A stretch of 64,000 nucleotides of DNA, taken from Candidatus Dechloromonas phosphorivorans. Lineage in GTDB: Bacteria; Pseudomonadota; Gammaproteobacteria; Burkholderiales; Rhodocyclaceae. How positions within the stretch are numbered: position 1 is the first letter of the stretch; every line of letters starts with the position of its first letter. Positions 43,023-51,573 of the stretch are shown here, in pieces. The position numbers were made by a program, and so were the translations under genes. Where the stretch lies: contig JADKIP010000013.1 of NCBI GenBank assembly GCA_016721185.1, positions 276,001 to 340,000 of the forward strand. The letters run 5' to 3'. Under the pieces are notes generated by a model, which was not told the origin of the DNA, made no database searches, and was given only the letters and a program-made list of their open reading frames with translations.

Positions 43023-43639
43023 AATTTGCCTTAAAAATGCTGTCGACCGTAGCAATCGCTGTTTTGCCCTTGCTGGCGGAAGCGGGGGCGGTCGATCAGT
43101 TACATCAGTTTCTGAACAGCACGCGCACGCTGAGGGCCGAGTTTTCCCAGATGGTGGTCGCCAAAAATGGCCGCAAGCCGCAGCAGTCTTCCGGTGTCGT
43201 GGCAATTTCCCGGCCGGGAAAACTGCGCTGGGATATTCAGAAGCCTTACCCACAGCTAGTGGTTGGCGACGGCGAGAAAATCTGGATCTACGACGCCGAA
43301 TTGAAACAGGTGACGGTGCGCAAGGCCGGTCAGGCAATCAGCGGTTCACCGGCGGCGCTGTTGGCTGGTAGCAACGAGCTGGAAAAGAATTTCACCCTGA
43401 GCGAAGCCGGCGAGGCGGACGGGATGAACTGGGTCGAGGCGACGGCCAAGGCAGACGAAAGCGGTTTCGAGAAAATCCGGCTCGGTTTTATCGGGGCGGA
43501 TCTGCGCGCCATGGAGCTTTTCGATAACTTTGGCCAGACCACGCTGATTCGATTTTCCCGGCTGGAGCGCAATCCGCAATTGCCGGCGACGACTTTCAAG
43601 TTCACACCACCCGCCGGGGTGGATGTGGTTGGCGAATAG
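43019..43639 (+). CDS. lolA: Outer-membrane lipoprotein carrier protein
   Basis: A 206-residue periplasmic chaperone that carries lipoproteins from LolCDE to LolB. A Sec signal peptide (cut near AEA-GAV at about 23) precedes the LolA fold with TLRAEFSQMV, SSGVVAISRPGKLRWD and the WIYDAELKQVTV segment. The start ATG overlaps the ftsK stop. The ftsK-lolA order is conserved in proteobacteria. Confidence 0.93.
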   Translation: MKFALKMLSTVAIAVLPLLAEAGAVDQLHQFLNSTRTLRAEFSQMVVAKNGRKPQQSSGVVAISRPGKLRWDIQKPYPQLVVGDGEKIWIYDAELKQVTVRKAGQAISGSPAALLAGSNELEKNFTLSEAGEADGMNWVEATAKADESGFEKIRLGFIGADLRAMELFDNFGQTTLIRFSRLERNPQLPATTFKFTPPAGVDVVGE

Positions 43640-43676
43640 CCCCGTTTCAGTAAATCCGCCGGCTGCTGGTTTTTCC

Positions 43677-43702
43677 GGATTCCTGCCGGCTTGGGAATGA
43701 CG
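43677..43702. repeat. REP-like palindrome
   Basis: Read on the minus strand the sequence is CGTCATTCCCAAGCCGGCAG followed by GAATCC. This is a variant of a small imperfect palindrome dispersed in intergenic regions of many proteobacteria. It lies in the gap between lolA and the helicase gene. Related GAATGACG palindromes occur at 58301-58360. Confidence 0.5.
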
Positions 43703-43764
43703 GCTTTGAAAAGTTTGACTGCTCGTACTTAAGCCGCTGTAAACCCCTGAAATTACGGCATATC

Positions 43765-43773
43765 TGCTAAAAT
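43765..43773 (+). promoter_or_regulatory. Candidate extended -10 of the helicase gene
   Basis: TGCTAAAAT is a near-consensus extended -10 located 27 bases upstream of the TTG start. A -35 match is poor. Confidence 0.35.
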
Positions 43774-43800
43774 TCGCCCGGATTTTTCAGGCTTCTTCTA

Positions 43801-45735
43801 TTGTCTTCCCTTAAAGAAATATTCTCTCCCGGCGGTCCGCTGGCGCAGTCAATCAGCGGCTATCGCGTGCGCGAGCAGCAGGTTGATATGGCCGAGCGCA
43901 TTGCTGCCGCCATCAACAGTTGTTCGGTGTTTATCGCCGAGGCGGGGACGGGCACGGGCAAAACTTTTGCCTACCTGGTGCCGGCCCTGAAGTCGGGCGG
44001 CAAGGTCATCGTCTCCACCGGCACCAAAACCTTGCAGGACCAGTTGTTCAACAAGGATCTGCCGATGGTGCGCGATGCCCTGAAGGCGCCGGTCAAGATT
44101 GCGCTGCTCAAAGGGCGGGCCAACTATGTTTGCCCTTACCACCTGCAACAGTCGCTGGCCGATGGTCGTTTCCTGACCCGCGAAGATGCGGCCGACGCGC
44201 GCCGCATCTCGGTTTTTGCCAAAGTCACCCACACCGGCGACAAGGCCGAATGTGTGGAAGTCTCCGAATCATCGCCGGTCTGGAACCACGCCACTTCGAC
44301 CCGCGAAAACTGTCTCGGTCAGGATTGCCCGGACTACAAGGAGTGCTTCGTCATGCTGGCCCGTCGCGAGGCGATGGCGGCCGATCTGGTGGTGGTCAAT
44401 CACCACCTCTTTTTTGCCGATGTGATGCTGCGTGACGAAGGCATGGCGGAATTACTGCCGGCCTGCAACACGGTGATTTTCGACGAAGCGCACCAGTTGC
44501 CGGAAGTGGCGACGCTGTTTTTTGGCGATACCGTATCGACGGCCCAAATCCTTGATCTGGCCCGCGATGCGCGCACCGAAGGCATGCTGAATGCCCGCGA
44601 CTGCCTTGATCTGCCGTCGGCCAGCCGGGAAATGGAGAAAGTTGCCAAGGACTTGCGTCTGGCGGTTGGCCTCGATGCCGGGCGCTTCTCCTACGGTCAA
44701 CTGGAAGAAAAGCCCGATTTTTTGCCTGCGCTGAAAGCCCTTGAGGCAGAAGTGACGAAGTTTGCTGCAATTCTGGAAACTCAGGCCGAGCGTGCCGAAG
44801 GTCTGGAGAAATGCTGGCAGCGATCGGTGGAGTTGGTTCAGCGCCTGGGCGAATGGCAGAAAATCACCGCCGGTTACGTGCGCTGGGCCGAAGCTTTTAG
44901 TCAATCCTTGCAACTGAATTCAACGCCGCTTGATGTCGCCGAAATTTTCCGGAAACAGATGGGCGGCCATCCCCGCGCCTGGATTTTCACCTCGGCGACG
45001 CTGGCGGTGCAGGGTAAATTTCATCACTACTGCGCTGAACTGGGACTTGGCGAGCCGGAGTCGGCCTGCTGGGAAAGCCCCTTCGATTACGGCAAACAAG
45101 CCGTGCTCTACGTGCCGCTCGGCATGCCGGAGCCGAATTCCTACGGTTATACCGAGGCAGTTGTGGACGCCGCTTTTCCTGCCGCAGTGGCGGCCGGCGG
45201 TGGCGCATTTTTCCTGTGCACCAGCCTGCGCGCCATGCGCCGGACGCATGAACTGATCAAGGCGCGGCTGGAGGATGAAGGCCACGAAATGCCCTTGCTG
45301 ATGCAGGGCGAGGGCAGCAAGAATGATCTGCTGCAACGCTTTCGCCAGTACGGTAATGCCATTCTGGTTGGCAGCCAGAGTTTCTGGGAAGGCGTTGACG
45401 TGCGTGGCGAGGCGCTGTCGCTGGTCGTTATCGACAAAATTCCCTTCGCGCCGCCGGACGATCCGGTGCTCTCGGCGCGCATCGAGCAGATGCGGCTGCA
45501 GGGCCGCAATCCCTTCATGGAATACCAGTTGCCGCGCGCCGTCATCAACGTCAAGCAGGGCGCCGGGCGGCTGATTCGCGACGAAACCGATCGCGGCGTG
45601 CTGATGATTTGCGATCCGCGACTTTTATCAAAGCCTTATGGTCGTCGGGTCTGGCAAAGTTTGCCCCCGATGAAACGGACCAAGGAGCTTTCTGAAGTGC
45701 TCAAATTTTTTGCTAACCGGAACGGCGATGTTTGA
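43801..45735 (+). CDS. DinG/YoaA-type ATP-dependent helicase (XPD-like)
   Basis: A 644-residue superfamily 2 helicase. It starts at TTG (SSLKEIFSPGGPL); no ATG keeps the N-terminal Q-motif region. Walker A AEAGTGTGKT is at 46-55. Four cysteines (NYVCPYHL, then ENCLGQDC and YKEC) form the iron-sulfur cluster found in XPD-type helicases. The DEAH box reads FDEAHQLP. C-terminal motifs include GSQSFWEGVDV and QGAGRLIR. It is closer to E. coli YoaA than DinG in length. Expected role is unwinding DNA in repair or replication. Its last 8 nt overlap the next gene. Confidence 0.92.
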   Translation: MSSLKEIFSPGGPLAQSISGYRVREQQVDMAERIAAAINSCSVFIAEAGTGTGKTFAYLVPALKSGGKVIVSTGTKTLQDQLFNKDLPMVRDALKAPVKIALLKGRANYVCPYHLQQSLADGRFLTREDAADARRISVFAKVTHTGDKAECVEVSESSPVWNHATSTRENCLGQDCPDYKECFVMLARREAMAADLVVVNHHLFFADVMLRDEGMAELLPACNTVIFDEAHQLPEVATLFFGDTVSTAQILDLARDARTEGMLNARDCLDLPSASREMEKVAKDLRLAVGLDAGRFSYGQLEEKPDFLPALKALEAEVTKFAAILETQAERAEGLEKCWQRSVELVQRLGEWQKITAGYVRWAEAFSQSLQLNSTPLDVAEIFRKQMGGHPRAWIFTSATLAVQGKFHHYCAELGLGEPESACWESPFDYGKQAVLYVPLGMPEPNSYGYTEAVVDAAFPAAVAAGGGAFFLCTSLRAMRRTHELIKARLEDEGHEMPLLMQGEGSKNDLLQRFRQYGNAILVGSQSFWEGVDVRGEALSLVVIDKIPFAPPDDPVLSARIEQMRLQGRNPFMEYQLPRAVINVKQGAGRLIRDETDRGVLMICDPRLLSKPYGRRVWQSLPPMKRTKELSEVLKFFANRNGDV

Positions 45736-46903
45736 CCGGCAAGCCTTGAAAATCGCGCTGGAATCCGGCGGAGAGCTTGATTTCGCAGCGCTCTCGGCGT
45801 CGCATGCCTCACTATTTTCGGTGGCTGAACTGCATATTTCGCCAGCCGTTTTGCAAGCGATGGCCGAGTTGATCATTGCCATCGAATCGGTCATTGCCCT
45901 GCCGGCCTACCAGCAGCGCGTGCTGCTCGCGGCGCCCGCCAGCGCGCAAAAGCCGCTGGCCGCGCGCAGCGTCTTTTTCGGCTACGACTTCCATCTGGCC
46001 GAAGCCGGCCCACGGCTGATCGAGATCAATACCAATGCTGGTGGCGGCCTGCTCAATACCCGGCTGCTGATGGCGCATGGTGAACATGCAGCAGCCCAAA
46101 AAATCGAGCAGGCTTTCGTCGATATGTTCCGTGAGGAATGGCGTTTGATGCGGGGCGACGCGCCGCTCAAACGCATCGCCATCGTCGATGAACATCCGGC
46201 GAATCAATATCTGGCGCCCGAGTTCGAGCTCTTCCGGCAGCTATTTGAAGCCAACGGGATTGCTGCCGTCGTTGCCGACCCCGGCGAATTCAGCCGCGAC
46301 GGCAATCGCCTGCTGCACCGTGGCGAAGTGATCGACCTGGTTTACAACCGGCTGACCGATTTTTCACTCGATGCTGCGGTCAACGCCGATTTAAGGGCAA
46401 TTTTCGATGCCGACGGTGTGGTCGTCACGCCGCATCCGCGCGCCCATGCGCTCTATGCCGACAAGCGCAATCTGATGTTGCTCTCGGACGAGGCAGCGCT
46501 GATCGAAATTGGCGTGCCGGAAGCCACCCGAAAAGTTCTGCTCGCCGGCATTCCGCGCACGGTGGCGGTCAAGGCCGACGAGGGCGAGCGTTTCTGGGCT
46601 GAACGCAAACGCTGGTTCTTCAAGATTGCCACCGGTTTCGGCAGCCGTGCTGCCTATCGCGGCGACAAACTGACCAAGCGGGTATTCGAGGAAATCCTGC
46701 AGGGCGGCTACATTGCCCAGGAAATCGTCCCGCCTTCCGAGCATTCAGTCGTCGTCGAGGATGAGTCGCAACTGATGAAGGCCGACATTCGCGCCTTTGT
46801 CTATCAAGGCGCCGTGCAAATGTTCGTGGCCCGTCTCTATCAGGGCCAGACCACCAATTTCCGGACGCCGGGCGGCGGTTTTGCGCCGGTTTTCCCGGCT
46901 TGA
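45728..46903 (+). CDS. Uncharacterised ATP-grasp-like protein
   Basis: A 391-residue cytoplasmic protein. The ATG at 45728 starts inside the end of the helicase gene. Visible segments are LIEINTNAGGGLLNTR near the first third, RIAIVDEHPANQY, VTPHPRAHALYADKRNL, then a C-terminal run FKIATGFGSRAAYRGDK, YIAQEIVPP, KADIRAFVYQG and TNFRTPGGGFAPVF. The spacing of the Lys/Gly-rich loop, the AQE strand and the late Asn-x-Arg plus Gly-rich end looks like a circularly permuted ATP-grasp ligase. The substrate is unknown. It is followed 17 nt later by mobB, so a link to molybdenum cofactor or to a peptide-type ligation is possible but not shown. Confidence 0.6.
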   Translation: MFDRQALKIALESGGELDFAALSASHASLFSVAELHISPAVLQAMAELIIAIESVIALPAYQQRVLLAAPASAQKPLAARSVFFGYDFHLAEAGPRLIEINTNAGGGLLNTRLLMAHGEHAAAQKIEQAFVDMFREEWRLMRGDAPLKRIAIVDEHPANQYLAPEFELFRQLFEANGIAAVVADPGEFSRDGNRLLHRGEVIDLVYNRLTDFSLDAAVNADLRAIFDADGVVVTPHPRAHALYADKRNLMLLSDEAALIEIGVPEATRKVLLAGIPRTVAVKADEGERFWAERKRWFFKIATGFGSRAAYRGDKLTKRVFEEILQGGYIAQEIVPPSEHSVVVEDESQLMKADIRAFVYQGAVQMFVARLYQGQTTNFRTPGGGFAPVFPA

Positions 46904-46920
46904 AAGCGTAAAATTCGGTC

Positions 46921-47427
46921 ATGAAAGTTTTTGGTATTGCCGGTTATTCCGGCTCCGGCAAGACAACCTTGCTGGAAAAATTGATTCCCCAATTGACTGC
47001 CCGCGGCCTCAAGGTCTCGGTGATCAAACACGCCCACCACGGTTTCGACATCGACCGGCCGGGCAAGGATTCCTACCGTCACCGCGAAGCCGGCGCGAGC
47101 GAAGTGCTGCTTTCCTGTAACGACCGCTGGGCCTTGATGCACGAGCGGCGCGAAGAGGCCGAGGTGACGCTGGATGAACTGCTGGCGCATCTTTCCCCGT
47201 GCGATCTGGTGTTGATCGAAGGCTTCAAGCAGGAACCGATTCCCAAGCTGGAAGTCCACCGTCCGGAAAACGGCAAGCCGCCGCTCTTTCCCGATCGCCC
47301 GGATATCGTCGCCGTGGCGACCGATGCCGATATCGCGACGACCTTGCCCAAGCTGCCGCTGAATGACATCAGCGCCATCGCCGATTTCGTGATGAACACC
47401 CTCCAATTGCAGGCCCGCCCATGCTGA
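46921..47427 (+). CDS. mobB: Molybdopterin-guanine dinucleotide biosynthesis protein B
   Basis: A 168-residue P-loop GTPase with Walker A GYSGSGKTT at 8-16, the KHAHHGFDIDRPGKDS segment and LVLIEGFKQEPIPKLE. It helps MobA attach GMP to molybdopterin. Its end overlaps the start of moeA by 7 nt, giving a mobB-moeA-moaD run. Confidence 0.95.
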   Translation: MKVFGIAGYSGSGKTTLLEKLIPQLTARGLKVSVIKHAHHGFDIDRPGKDSYRHREAGASEVLLSCNDRWALMHERREEAEVTLDELLAHLSPCDLVLIEGFKQEPIPKLEVHRPENGKPPLFPDRPDIVAVATDADIATTLPKLPLNDISAIADFVMNTLQLQARPC

Positions 47428-48638
47428 GTTTTGAACAAGCCCTGGAAAAATTGCTCGCCGCTGTGCAAGCCGTCGAAGAAGTGCGTTCGCTGCCGCTGAC
47501 GGCTGCGGCCGGTCGCGTTTTGGCCGTCGCGCAGCAGTCGACCGTAGCCGTGCCGCCGCTCGATAACTCGGCAATGGACGGTTACGCCGTGCGTACTGCC
47601 GATGTGACGGTCGCCGGTGTTTGCCTGCCGGTCAGCCAGCGGATTCCGGCCGGGACGGTGGGCTCGACGCTGCAACCGGGCACGGCCGCCCGCATCTTCA
47701 CCGGTGCGCCGGTGCCGGCGGGGGCCGATGCTGTCGTGATGCAGGAACGCTGCGAACACGGCGAAAACGGCGTGGTGATCAATCAGGTGCCGCGTGTTGA
47801 GGAAAATATCCGTCGCGCCGGGGAAGATATTGCGGTGGGAGCCGAAATCCTCAAGCCGGGCATCAAGCTGCGGCCGCAGGACATTGCGCTTGCAGCTTCG
47901 GCTGGCTTGCCGGAGTTGCCGGTTTATCGTCGCGTCCGGGTTGGCGTCTTTTTCACCGGCGATGAACTGGTCCAGCCGGGCGAGCCGCTGCCACCGGGCG
48001 GCATCTACAATTCCAACCGTTACGCGCTGCGCGCCCTGCTCGAAGGTCTGGGCTGCGAAGTGCGCGATCTCGGCACCGTGCCGGACAAGCTCGACGCCAC
48101 CCGCGAAGCACTGCGCAAGGCAGCGGCCGATAACGATCTGATCATCACCAGCGGCGGCGTTTCGGTCGGCGAGGAAGATCACGTCAAACCCGCCGTCGAA
48201 GCCGAAGGGCAGCTCGACATGTGGAAAATTGCCATCAAGCCGGGTAAGCCGCTGGCCTTTGGCGAAGTCCGGCGCAGCGCCGAGAATGGCGGTGGCAAGG
48301 CCTGGTTCATCGGCCTGCCGGGTAACCCGGTGTCGGCCATCGTCACCTTCATGATCATGGTGCGCCCCTTCGTGCTGCGCTTGCAGGGCGTTACCGACGT
48401 CACGCCGCGCGCCTTCAATCTGCGGGCTGATTTCGACTGGCTACGGCCGGATGTTCGCGCCGAATTTCTCCGTGCGCGGATTAACGATATCGGCGATGTC
48501 GAGCTTTACCCGAATCAGGGGGCCGGCGTTGTCACCTCCTTGTGTTGGGGCGATGGTCTGGTCTGCAACAAACCGGGTCTGGCGATCAATCGAGGCGACA
48601 GCGTTCGCTTCGTGCCTTTTGCCGAGTTGCTGTCATGA
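47421..48638 (+). CDS. moeA: Molybdopterin molybdenumtransferase
   Basis: A 405-residue enzyme inserting molybdate into adenylylated molybdopterin. Key segments are PPLDNSAMDGYAVR, RIFTGAPVPAGADAVVMQE, GGVSVGEEDHVK and LPGNPVSAIVTF. Length and domain order match the MoeA/gephyrin family. It overlaps mobB and moaD at either end, so all three are translationally coupled. Confidence 0.96.
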   Translation: MLSFEQALEKLLAAVQAVEEVRSLPLTAAAGRVLAVAQQSTVAVPPLDNSAMDGYAVRTADVTVAGVCLPVSQRIPAGTVGSTLQPGTAARIFTGAPVPAGADAVVMQERCEHGENGVVINQVPRVEENIRRAGEDIAVGAEILKPGIKLRPQDIALAASAGLPELPVYRRVRVGVFFTGDELVQPGEPLPPGGIYNSNRYALRALLEGLGCEVRDLGTVPDKLDATREALRKAAADNDLIITSGGVSVGEEDHVKPAVEAEGQLDMWKIAIKPGKPLAFGEVRRSAENGGGKAWFIGLPGNPVSAIVTFMIMVRPFVLRLQGVTDVTPRAFNLRADFDWLRPDVRAEFLRARINDIGDVELYPNQGAGVVTSLCWGDGLVCNKPGLAINRGDSVRFVPFAELLS

Positions 48639-48883
48639 GCGTCAAAATTCTCTATTTCGCCAGCCTCAAGGAAGCCCTTGGCATGGGTGGCGAATCCGTC
48701 GAACTGCCGGCTGGTGTGACGACCGTGGGCGCGCTGCGTGACTGGCTGGTCACGCAGGGCCGCGAAAAACTGGCCAGCGCCAAAAATCTGCGCTGCGCTG
48801 TCAATCAGGATATGGCCGGGCTCGATGCGCCGGTCAGGGAAGGCGACGAAATCGCCTTCTTCCCGCCGGTTACCGGCGGTTAA
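48635..48883 (+). CDS. moaD: Molybdopterin synthase small subunit
   Basis: An 82-residue ubiquitin-fold protein ending in the diagnostic double glycine (PPVTGG), which becomes a thiocarboxylate and gives sulfur to molybdopterin. The start MSVKILYFASLKE overlaps the moeA stop by 4 nt (ATGA). No moaE follows, which is unusual as moaD and moaE are often adjacent; moaE should be elsewhere. Confidence 0.92.
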   Translation: MSVKILYFASLKEALGMGGESVELPAGVTTVGALRDWLVTQGREKLASAKNLRCAVNQDMAGLDAPVREGDEIAFFPPVTGG

Positions 48884-48895
48884 ACAGGAAATTTA

Positions 48896-49816
48896 ATGTC
48901 TATTCAATGGTTCCCTGGGCACATGACCCAGGCCCGCAAGAAAGCCACCGAAACACTGGCGATGACCGATGTCGTCGTCGAAGTGCTCGATGCCCGTCTG
49001 CCGCAGGCCAGCAGCAATCCGATGATTCACGAGTTGCGCCGGCATCGCCAGCGGCCGTGTCTGAAGCTGCTCAACAAGGCCGACATGGCCGATCCGGTCG
49101 CCACCAAGGCCTGGCTCGATTACTTTTCCCAGCAGCCGGGCGTCAAGGCCGTCGCCATCTCCTGCAAAAAAGCCAGTGATGTGGCGCGTATTCCGGCCTT
49201 GGCGCAACAACTGGCGCCGACCCGCTGCGATGCCGTGAAGCCCTTGCGCCTGCTGATCATGGGGATTCCCAACGTCGGCAAATCGACTTTGATAAATGCC
49301 TTGGTCAGGAAAAAAGTGGCGGCGGTCGGCGATCAGCCGGCCGTGACCAAGAGCCAGCAGCGGGTCGATATCAACTCGCGGCTGACCATTTACGACACGC
49401 CGGGCATGCTCTGGCCGAAGATCGAACATCCGATCGATGGTCTGATGATGGCGGCCAGCCACGCGGTGGGCGTCAATGCCTACATCGACGAAGAAGTGGC
49501 GACTTTCCTCACCGACTTCCTGCTCGAACACTACCCGGCGCTACTGACCGCCCGCTATGGCTTTTCGACGGAAGGCATGGATGGTGTGGCGGTGATCGCC
49601 GCCGTTGCCAAAAAACGCGGCTGCCTGCTGAAAAACCGGGGTGGCGAGCTTGATCTCGAAAAGGCTGCGACCATTTTGATCAACGATTACCGTTCCGGCA
49701 CGCTGGGTCGGATCAGTATGGAAACGCCGATCTTACGTGAAGCGCGCGCCCGGCAACTGGCCGAGGCTGCTAGGGTCAACCCGAAAAATAACGAAAATTC
49801 AGACGAGTTGGAATAG
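48896..49816 (+). CDS. Ribosome biogenesis GTPase, YlqF/RbgA type
   Basis: A 306-residue circularly permuted GTPase: the G4 motif NKAD comes first, then G1 GIPNVGKST and G3 DTPGM. It opens with SIQWFPGHMTQARK, typical of YlqF. RbgA in Bacillus helps late 50S assembly; a similar role is inferred. The C-terminal part is an all-helical domain. It lies 12 nt after moaD, with no obvious functional link. Confidence 0.93.
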   Translation: MSIQWFPGHMTQARKKATETLAMTDVVVEVLDARLPQASSNPMIHELRRHRQRPCLKLLNKADMADPVATKAWLDYFSQQPGVKAVAISCKKASDVARIPALAQQLAPTRCDAVKPLRLLIMGIPNVGKSTLINALVRKKVAAVGDQPAVTKSQQRVDINSRLTIYDTPGMLWPKIEHPIDGLMMAASHAVGVNAYIDEEVATFLTDFLLEHYPALLTARYGFSTEGMDGVAVIAAVAKKRGCLLKNRGGELDLEKAATILINDYRSGTLGRISMETPILREARARQLAEAARVNPKNNENSDELE

Positions 49817-49818
49817 CC

Positions 49819-50229
49819 GTGGCGAAGGACGCACAATTCGAGCAAGGCTTGCAGCGGCGCAAGCAGGTCATGGGCGATGCGTTTGTCGATAAGGCATTTA
49901 CCGGCCTTGACGTGTTCACCGCGCCGCTTCAGGAATTTGTCACACGCAACGCCTGGGGTACCACCTGGTGCCGTGAAGGGCTTGATCTGAAGACCCGCAG
50001 TTTGCTGACTATCTCGATGCTGACCGCGCTTGGGCGTGCCCAGGAACTCAAGGGGCACGTTCGTGGCGCCGTCAATAACGGCGCGACGATGCAGGAAATT
50101 CAGGAAGTTTTGCTGCACGCCGCGATTTATTGCGGCATGCCGCTGGCGATTGACGCCTTCCGTTCAGCCCATGAAGTGCTGAAGGAACTCGGGCTGATCG
50201 TCGCCGAGTCTGACGTTGGCCGGCCGTAG
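49819..50229 (+). CDS. Carboxymuconolactone decarboxylase family protein
   Basis: A 136-residue all-helical protein starting at GTG. It contains REGLDLKTRSLLTISMLTAL and ELKGHVRGAVNNGAT and the HAAIYCGMPLAIDAF segment, close to PcaC 4-carboxymuconolactone decarboxylase. The AhpD-type CxxC is absent, so a peroxidase role is unlikely. Other protocatechuate genes are not adjacent, so the physiological substrate is uncertain. Confidence 0.85.
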   Translation: MAKDAQFEQGLQRRKQVMGDAFVDKAFTGLDVFTAPLQEFVTRNAWGTTWCREGLDLKTRSLLTISMLTALGRAQELKGHVRGAVNNGATMQEIQEVLLHAAIYCGMPLAIDAFRSAHEVLKELGLIVAESDVGRP

Positions 50230-50236
50230 CCGGCCA
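50217..50236. terminator. Hairpin between convergent genes
   Basis: A perfect eight-pair stem (TGGCCGGC / GCCGGCCA, loop CGTA) spans the stop region of the plus-strand gene and lies just past the end of the minus-strand methyltransferase gene. No T-tract follows on either strand, so it is a weak terminator at best. Confidence 0.4.
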
Positions 50237-50241
50237 CTAGC

Positions 50242-51261
50242 TTAAACGCGCAACAGGGCGATTTTCAGCGGCGGCTGGCCGTCGTGGCTGGGGAAATCTT
50301 CTTCCGGCGTGATCCATTCCAGTTCGCGAATCGTCCGGCCGGCTTTGGTCGCACAGCGTTGCAGCTGATCAGCCCAGACTTCGCGTGAAATCTGCGCGGC
50401 GTTGTTGCAGCAGATCAGCGTGCCGCCCTCAACCGTACAGAGCAGTGCCAGTTTCATCAGCGCCGCATAGTCGTTGATGATGTCCACAACGCCGAACGGG
50501 CTTTTGGCATAACGCGGCGGGTCGAGGAAAACCAGATCAAAGGCGCGCTTTTCCAGCTTGGGGAAAACCGGCATGTGCTTGCCGCGCACCATTTTCGGCT
50601 GGCCGATGCCGGCCAGTTGGCGCATGGCGGCGAAGGCGTCGCTCTGGACAAAGCGCATGCGGATCGGCAGTTCGTTGAGGCGGGCGTTTTCCTTGCCGAT
50701 GCCGATATTCGATTCGGCAAAGTCGACATTGACCACATACTCGGCACCGGCGCTGGCTGCCACGACGCCAATGCCGCAGGTGTAGGCAAACAGGTTGAGG
50801 ACAGATTTGCCAGCGGCTTCCTGCTTGATGCGCCGACGACCGGCCCGCATGTCGAGGAACAGCCAGGGGTCCTGGCCACCGTGACGGCCCTGAACGACAT
50901 AACGCAGGCCCAATTCGTGGAATTCGCGTGGCCGATGCGCTTCAACCAGCACTTCCGGCGGCAGCGGGTTGCTGATCCGCGAATTGGCGCGGCTGCGGTC
51001 GTTATAAACCGCGCTCAGGCCGGGCAGGGCAGTGGCGTAAAAGTTTTCGATCTCGCTGCGGTCGTGGCCGTCCAGCGTGTCGTGAAAAGTCTGGATCAGC
51101 AACAGGTCGCCGTAACGATCCACCGTCAGGCCGGCTCGGCCTTCAGTGCTGCCGTTGAACAGGCGGTAGGCGTTGGTGTCTTCGGCGTGCAATTGCTCGA
51201 TCAGGGACTGACGAGCTGTAAAGGCAGCCTGTAAAAGCGCAGTAAGGGAGGTTTCGGTCAT
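50242..51261 (-). CDS. Class I SAM-dependent rRNA methyltransferase-like protein (RlmI/YccW group, no PUA domain)
   Basis: A 339-residue methyltransferase. SAM motif I lies in VLNLFAYTCGIGVVAA, an acidic VNVDFAESN follows, and the catalytic FLDPPRYAKSPFG is the typical RlmI/RlmK-group motif. The N-terminal PUA domain of RlmI is not recognisable; the N-terminus instead has a GLTVDRYGDLLLIQ segment. RNA cytosine methylation is likely but the site is not known. The start at 51261 (MTETSL) was preferred over the upstream ATG at 51288; neither has a strong ribosome site. It is followed by a convergent gene. Confidence 0.82.
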   Translation of the reverse strand: MTETSLTALLQAAFTARQSLIEQLHAEDTNAYRLFNGSTEGRAGLTVDRYGDLLLIQTFHDTLDGHDRSEIENFYATALPGLSAVYNDRSRANSRISNPLPPEVLVEAHRPREFHELGLRYVVQGRHGGQDPWLFLDMRAGRRRIKQEAAGKSVLNLFAYTCGIGVVAASAGAEYVVNVDFAESNIGIGKENARLNELPIRMRFVQSDAFAAMRQLAGIGQPKMVRGKHMPVFPKLEKRAFDLVFLDPPRYAKSPFGVVDIINDYAALMKLALLCTVEGGTLICCNNAAQISREVWADQLQRCATKAGRTIRELEWITPEEDFPSHDGQPPLKIALLRV

Positions 51262-51327
51262 GCTGTTTTCCGGTGAGGAGGGAGCCATCTGTGCAGTAAT
51301 TACCGCCGGAAAGCCAAGCCGCGCATT

Positions 51328-51558
51328 TTACCGGATGCCGCCTGTCCCGTCCGGTTTGTGGAGCGCGAGCCAGATACGCCAGTGGCCGCAGGCCGAACGG
51401 GCGCGCCGCTCGCTGTTGTCCCAACCGCCACCGACACACAGGCCAGCGACGGTTTCCGACTCAACCATGACCTGCTCAGGCGTTTCACCGGGCCGGCGTT
51501 CGCCGCGCCAGCAGTCACAACTGGCGCAACGCTTGCGGTCGACGGCCTGAATCAGCAA
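51328..51558 (-). CDS. Small cysteine-rich protein, putative metal-binding
   Basis: A 76-residue protein starting at TTG. Cysteines at 11, 14, 16, 41 and 57 (RCASCDCWRG, GLCVGGGWDN, SACGHWRIW) look like a four-cysteine zinc or iron site with conserved Trp and Gly nearby. Similar small CxxC...C...CGxW proteins are common in betaproteobacteria, but no function is known to me. The frame lies 15 nt after the rhodanese gene on the same strand. Other reading frames here lack such a pattern. Confidence 0.55.
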   Translation of the reverse strand: MLIQAVDRKRCASCDCWRGERRPGETPEQVMVESETVAGLCVGGGWDNSERRARSACGHWRIWLALHKPDGTGGIR

Positions 51559-51573
51559 TTTTTCAACAAATTT

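Noticed and set aside
41844..43337. 497-codon minus-strand frame opposite ftsK and lolA.
   Set aside because: Antisense shadow of two conserved genes, with no motifs.
47079..48182. 367-codon minus-strand frame opposite mobB and moeA.
   Set aside because: Antisense to conserved molybdenum cofactor genes, no domain recognised.
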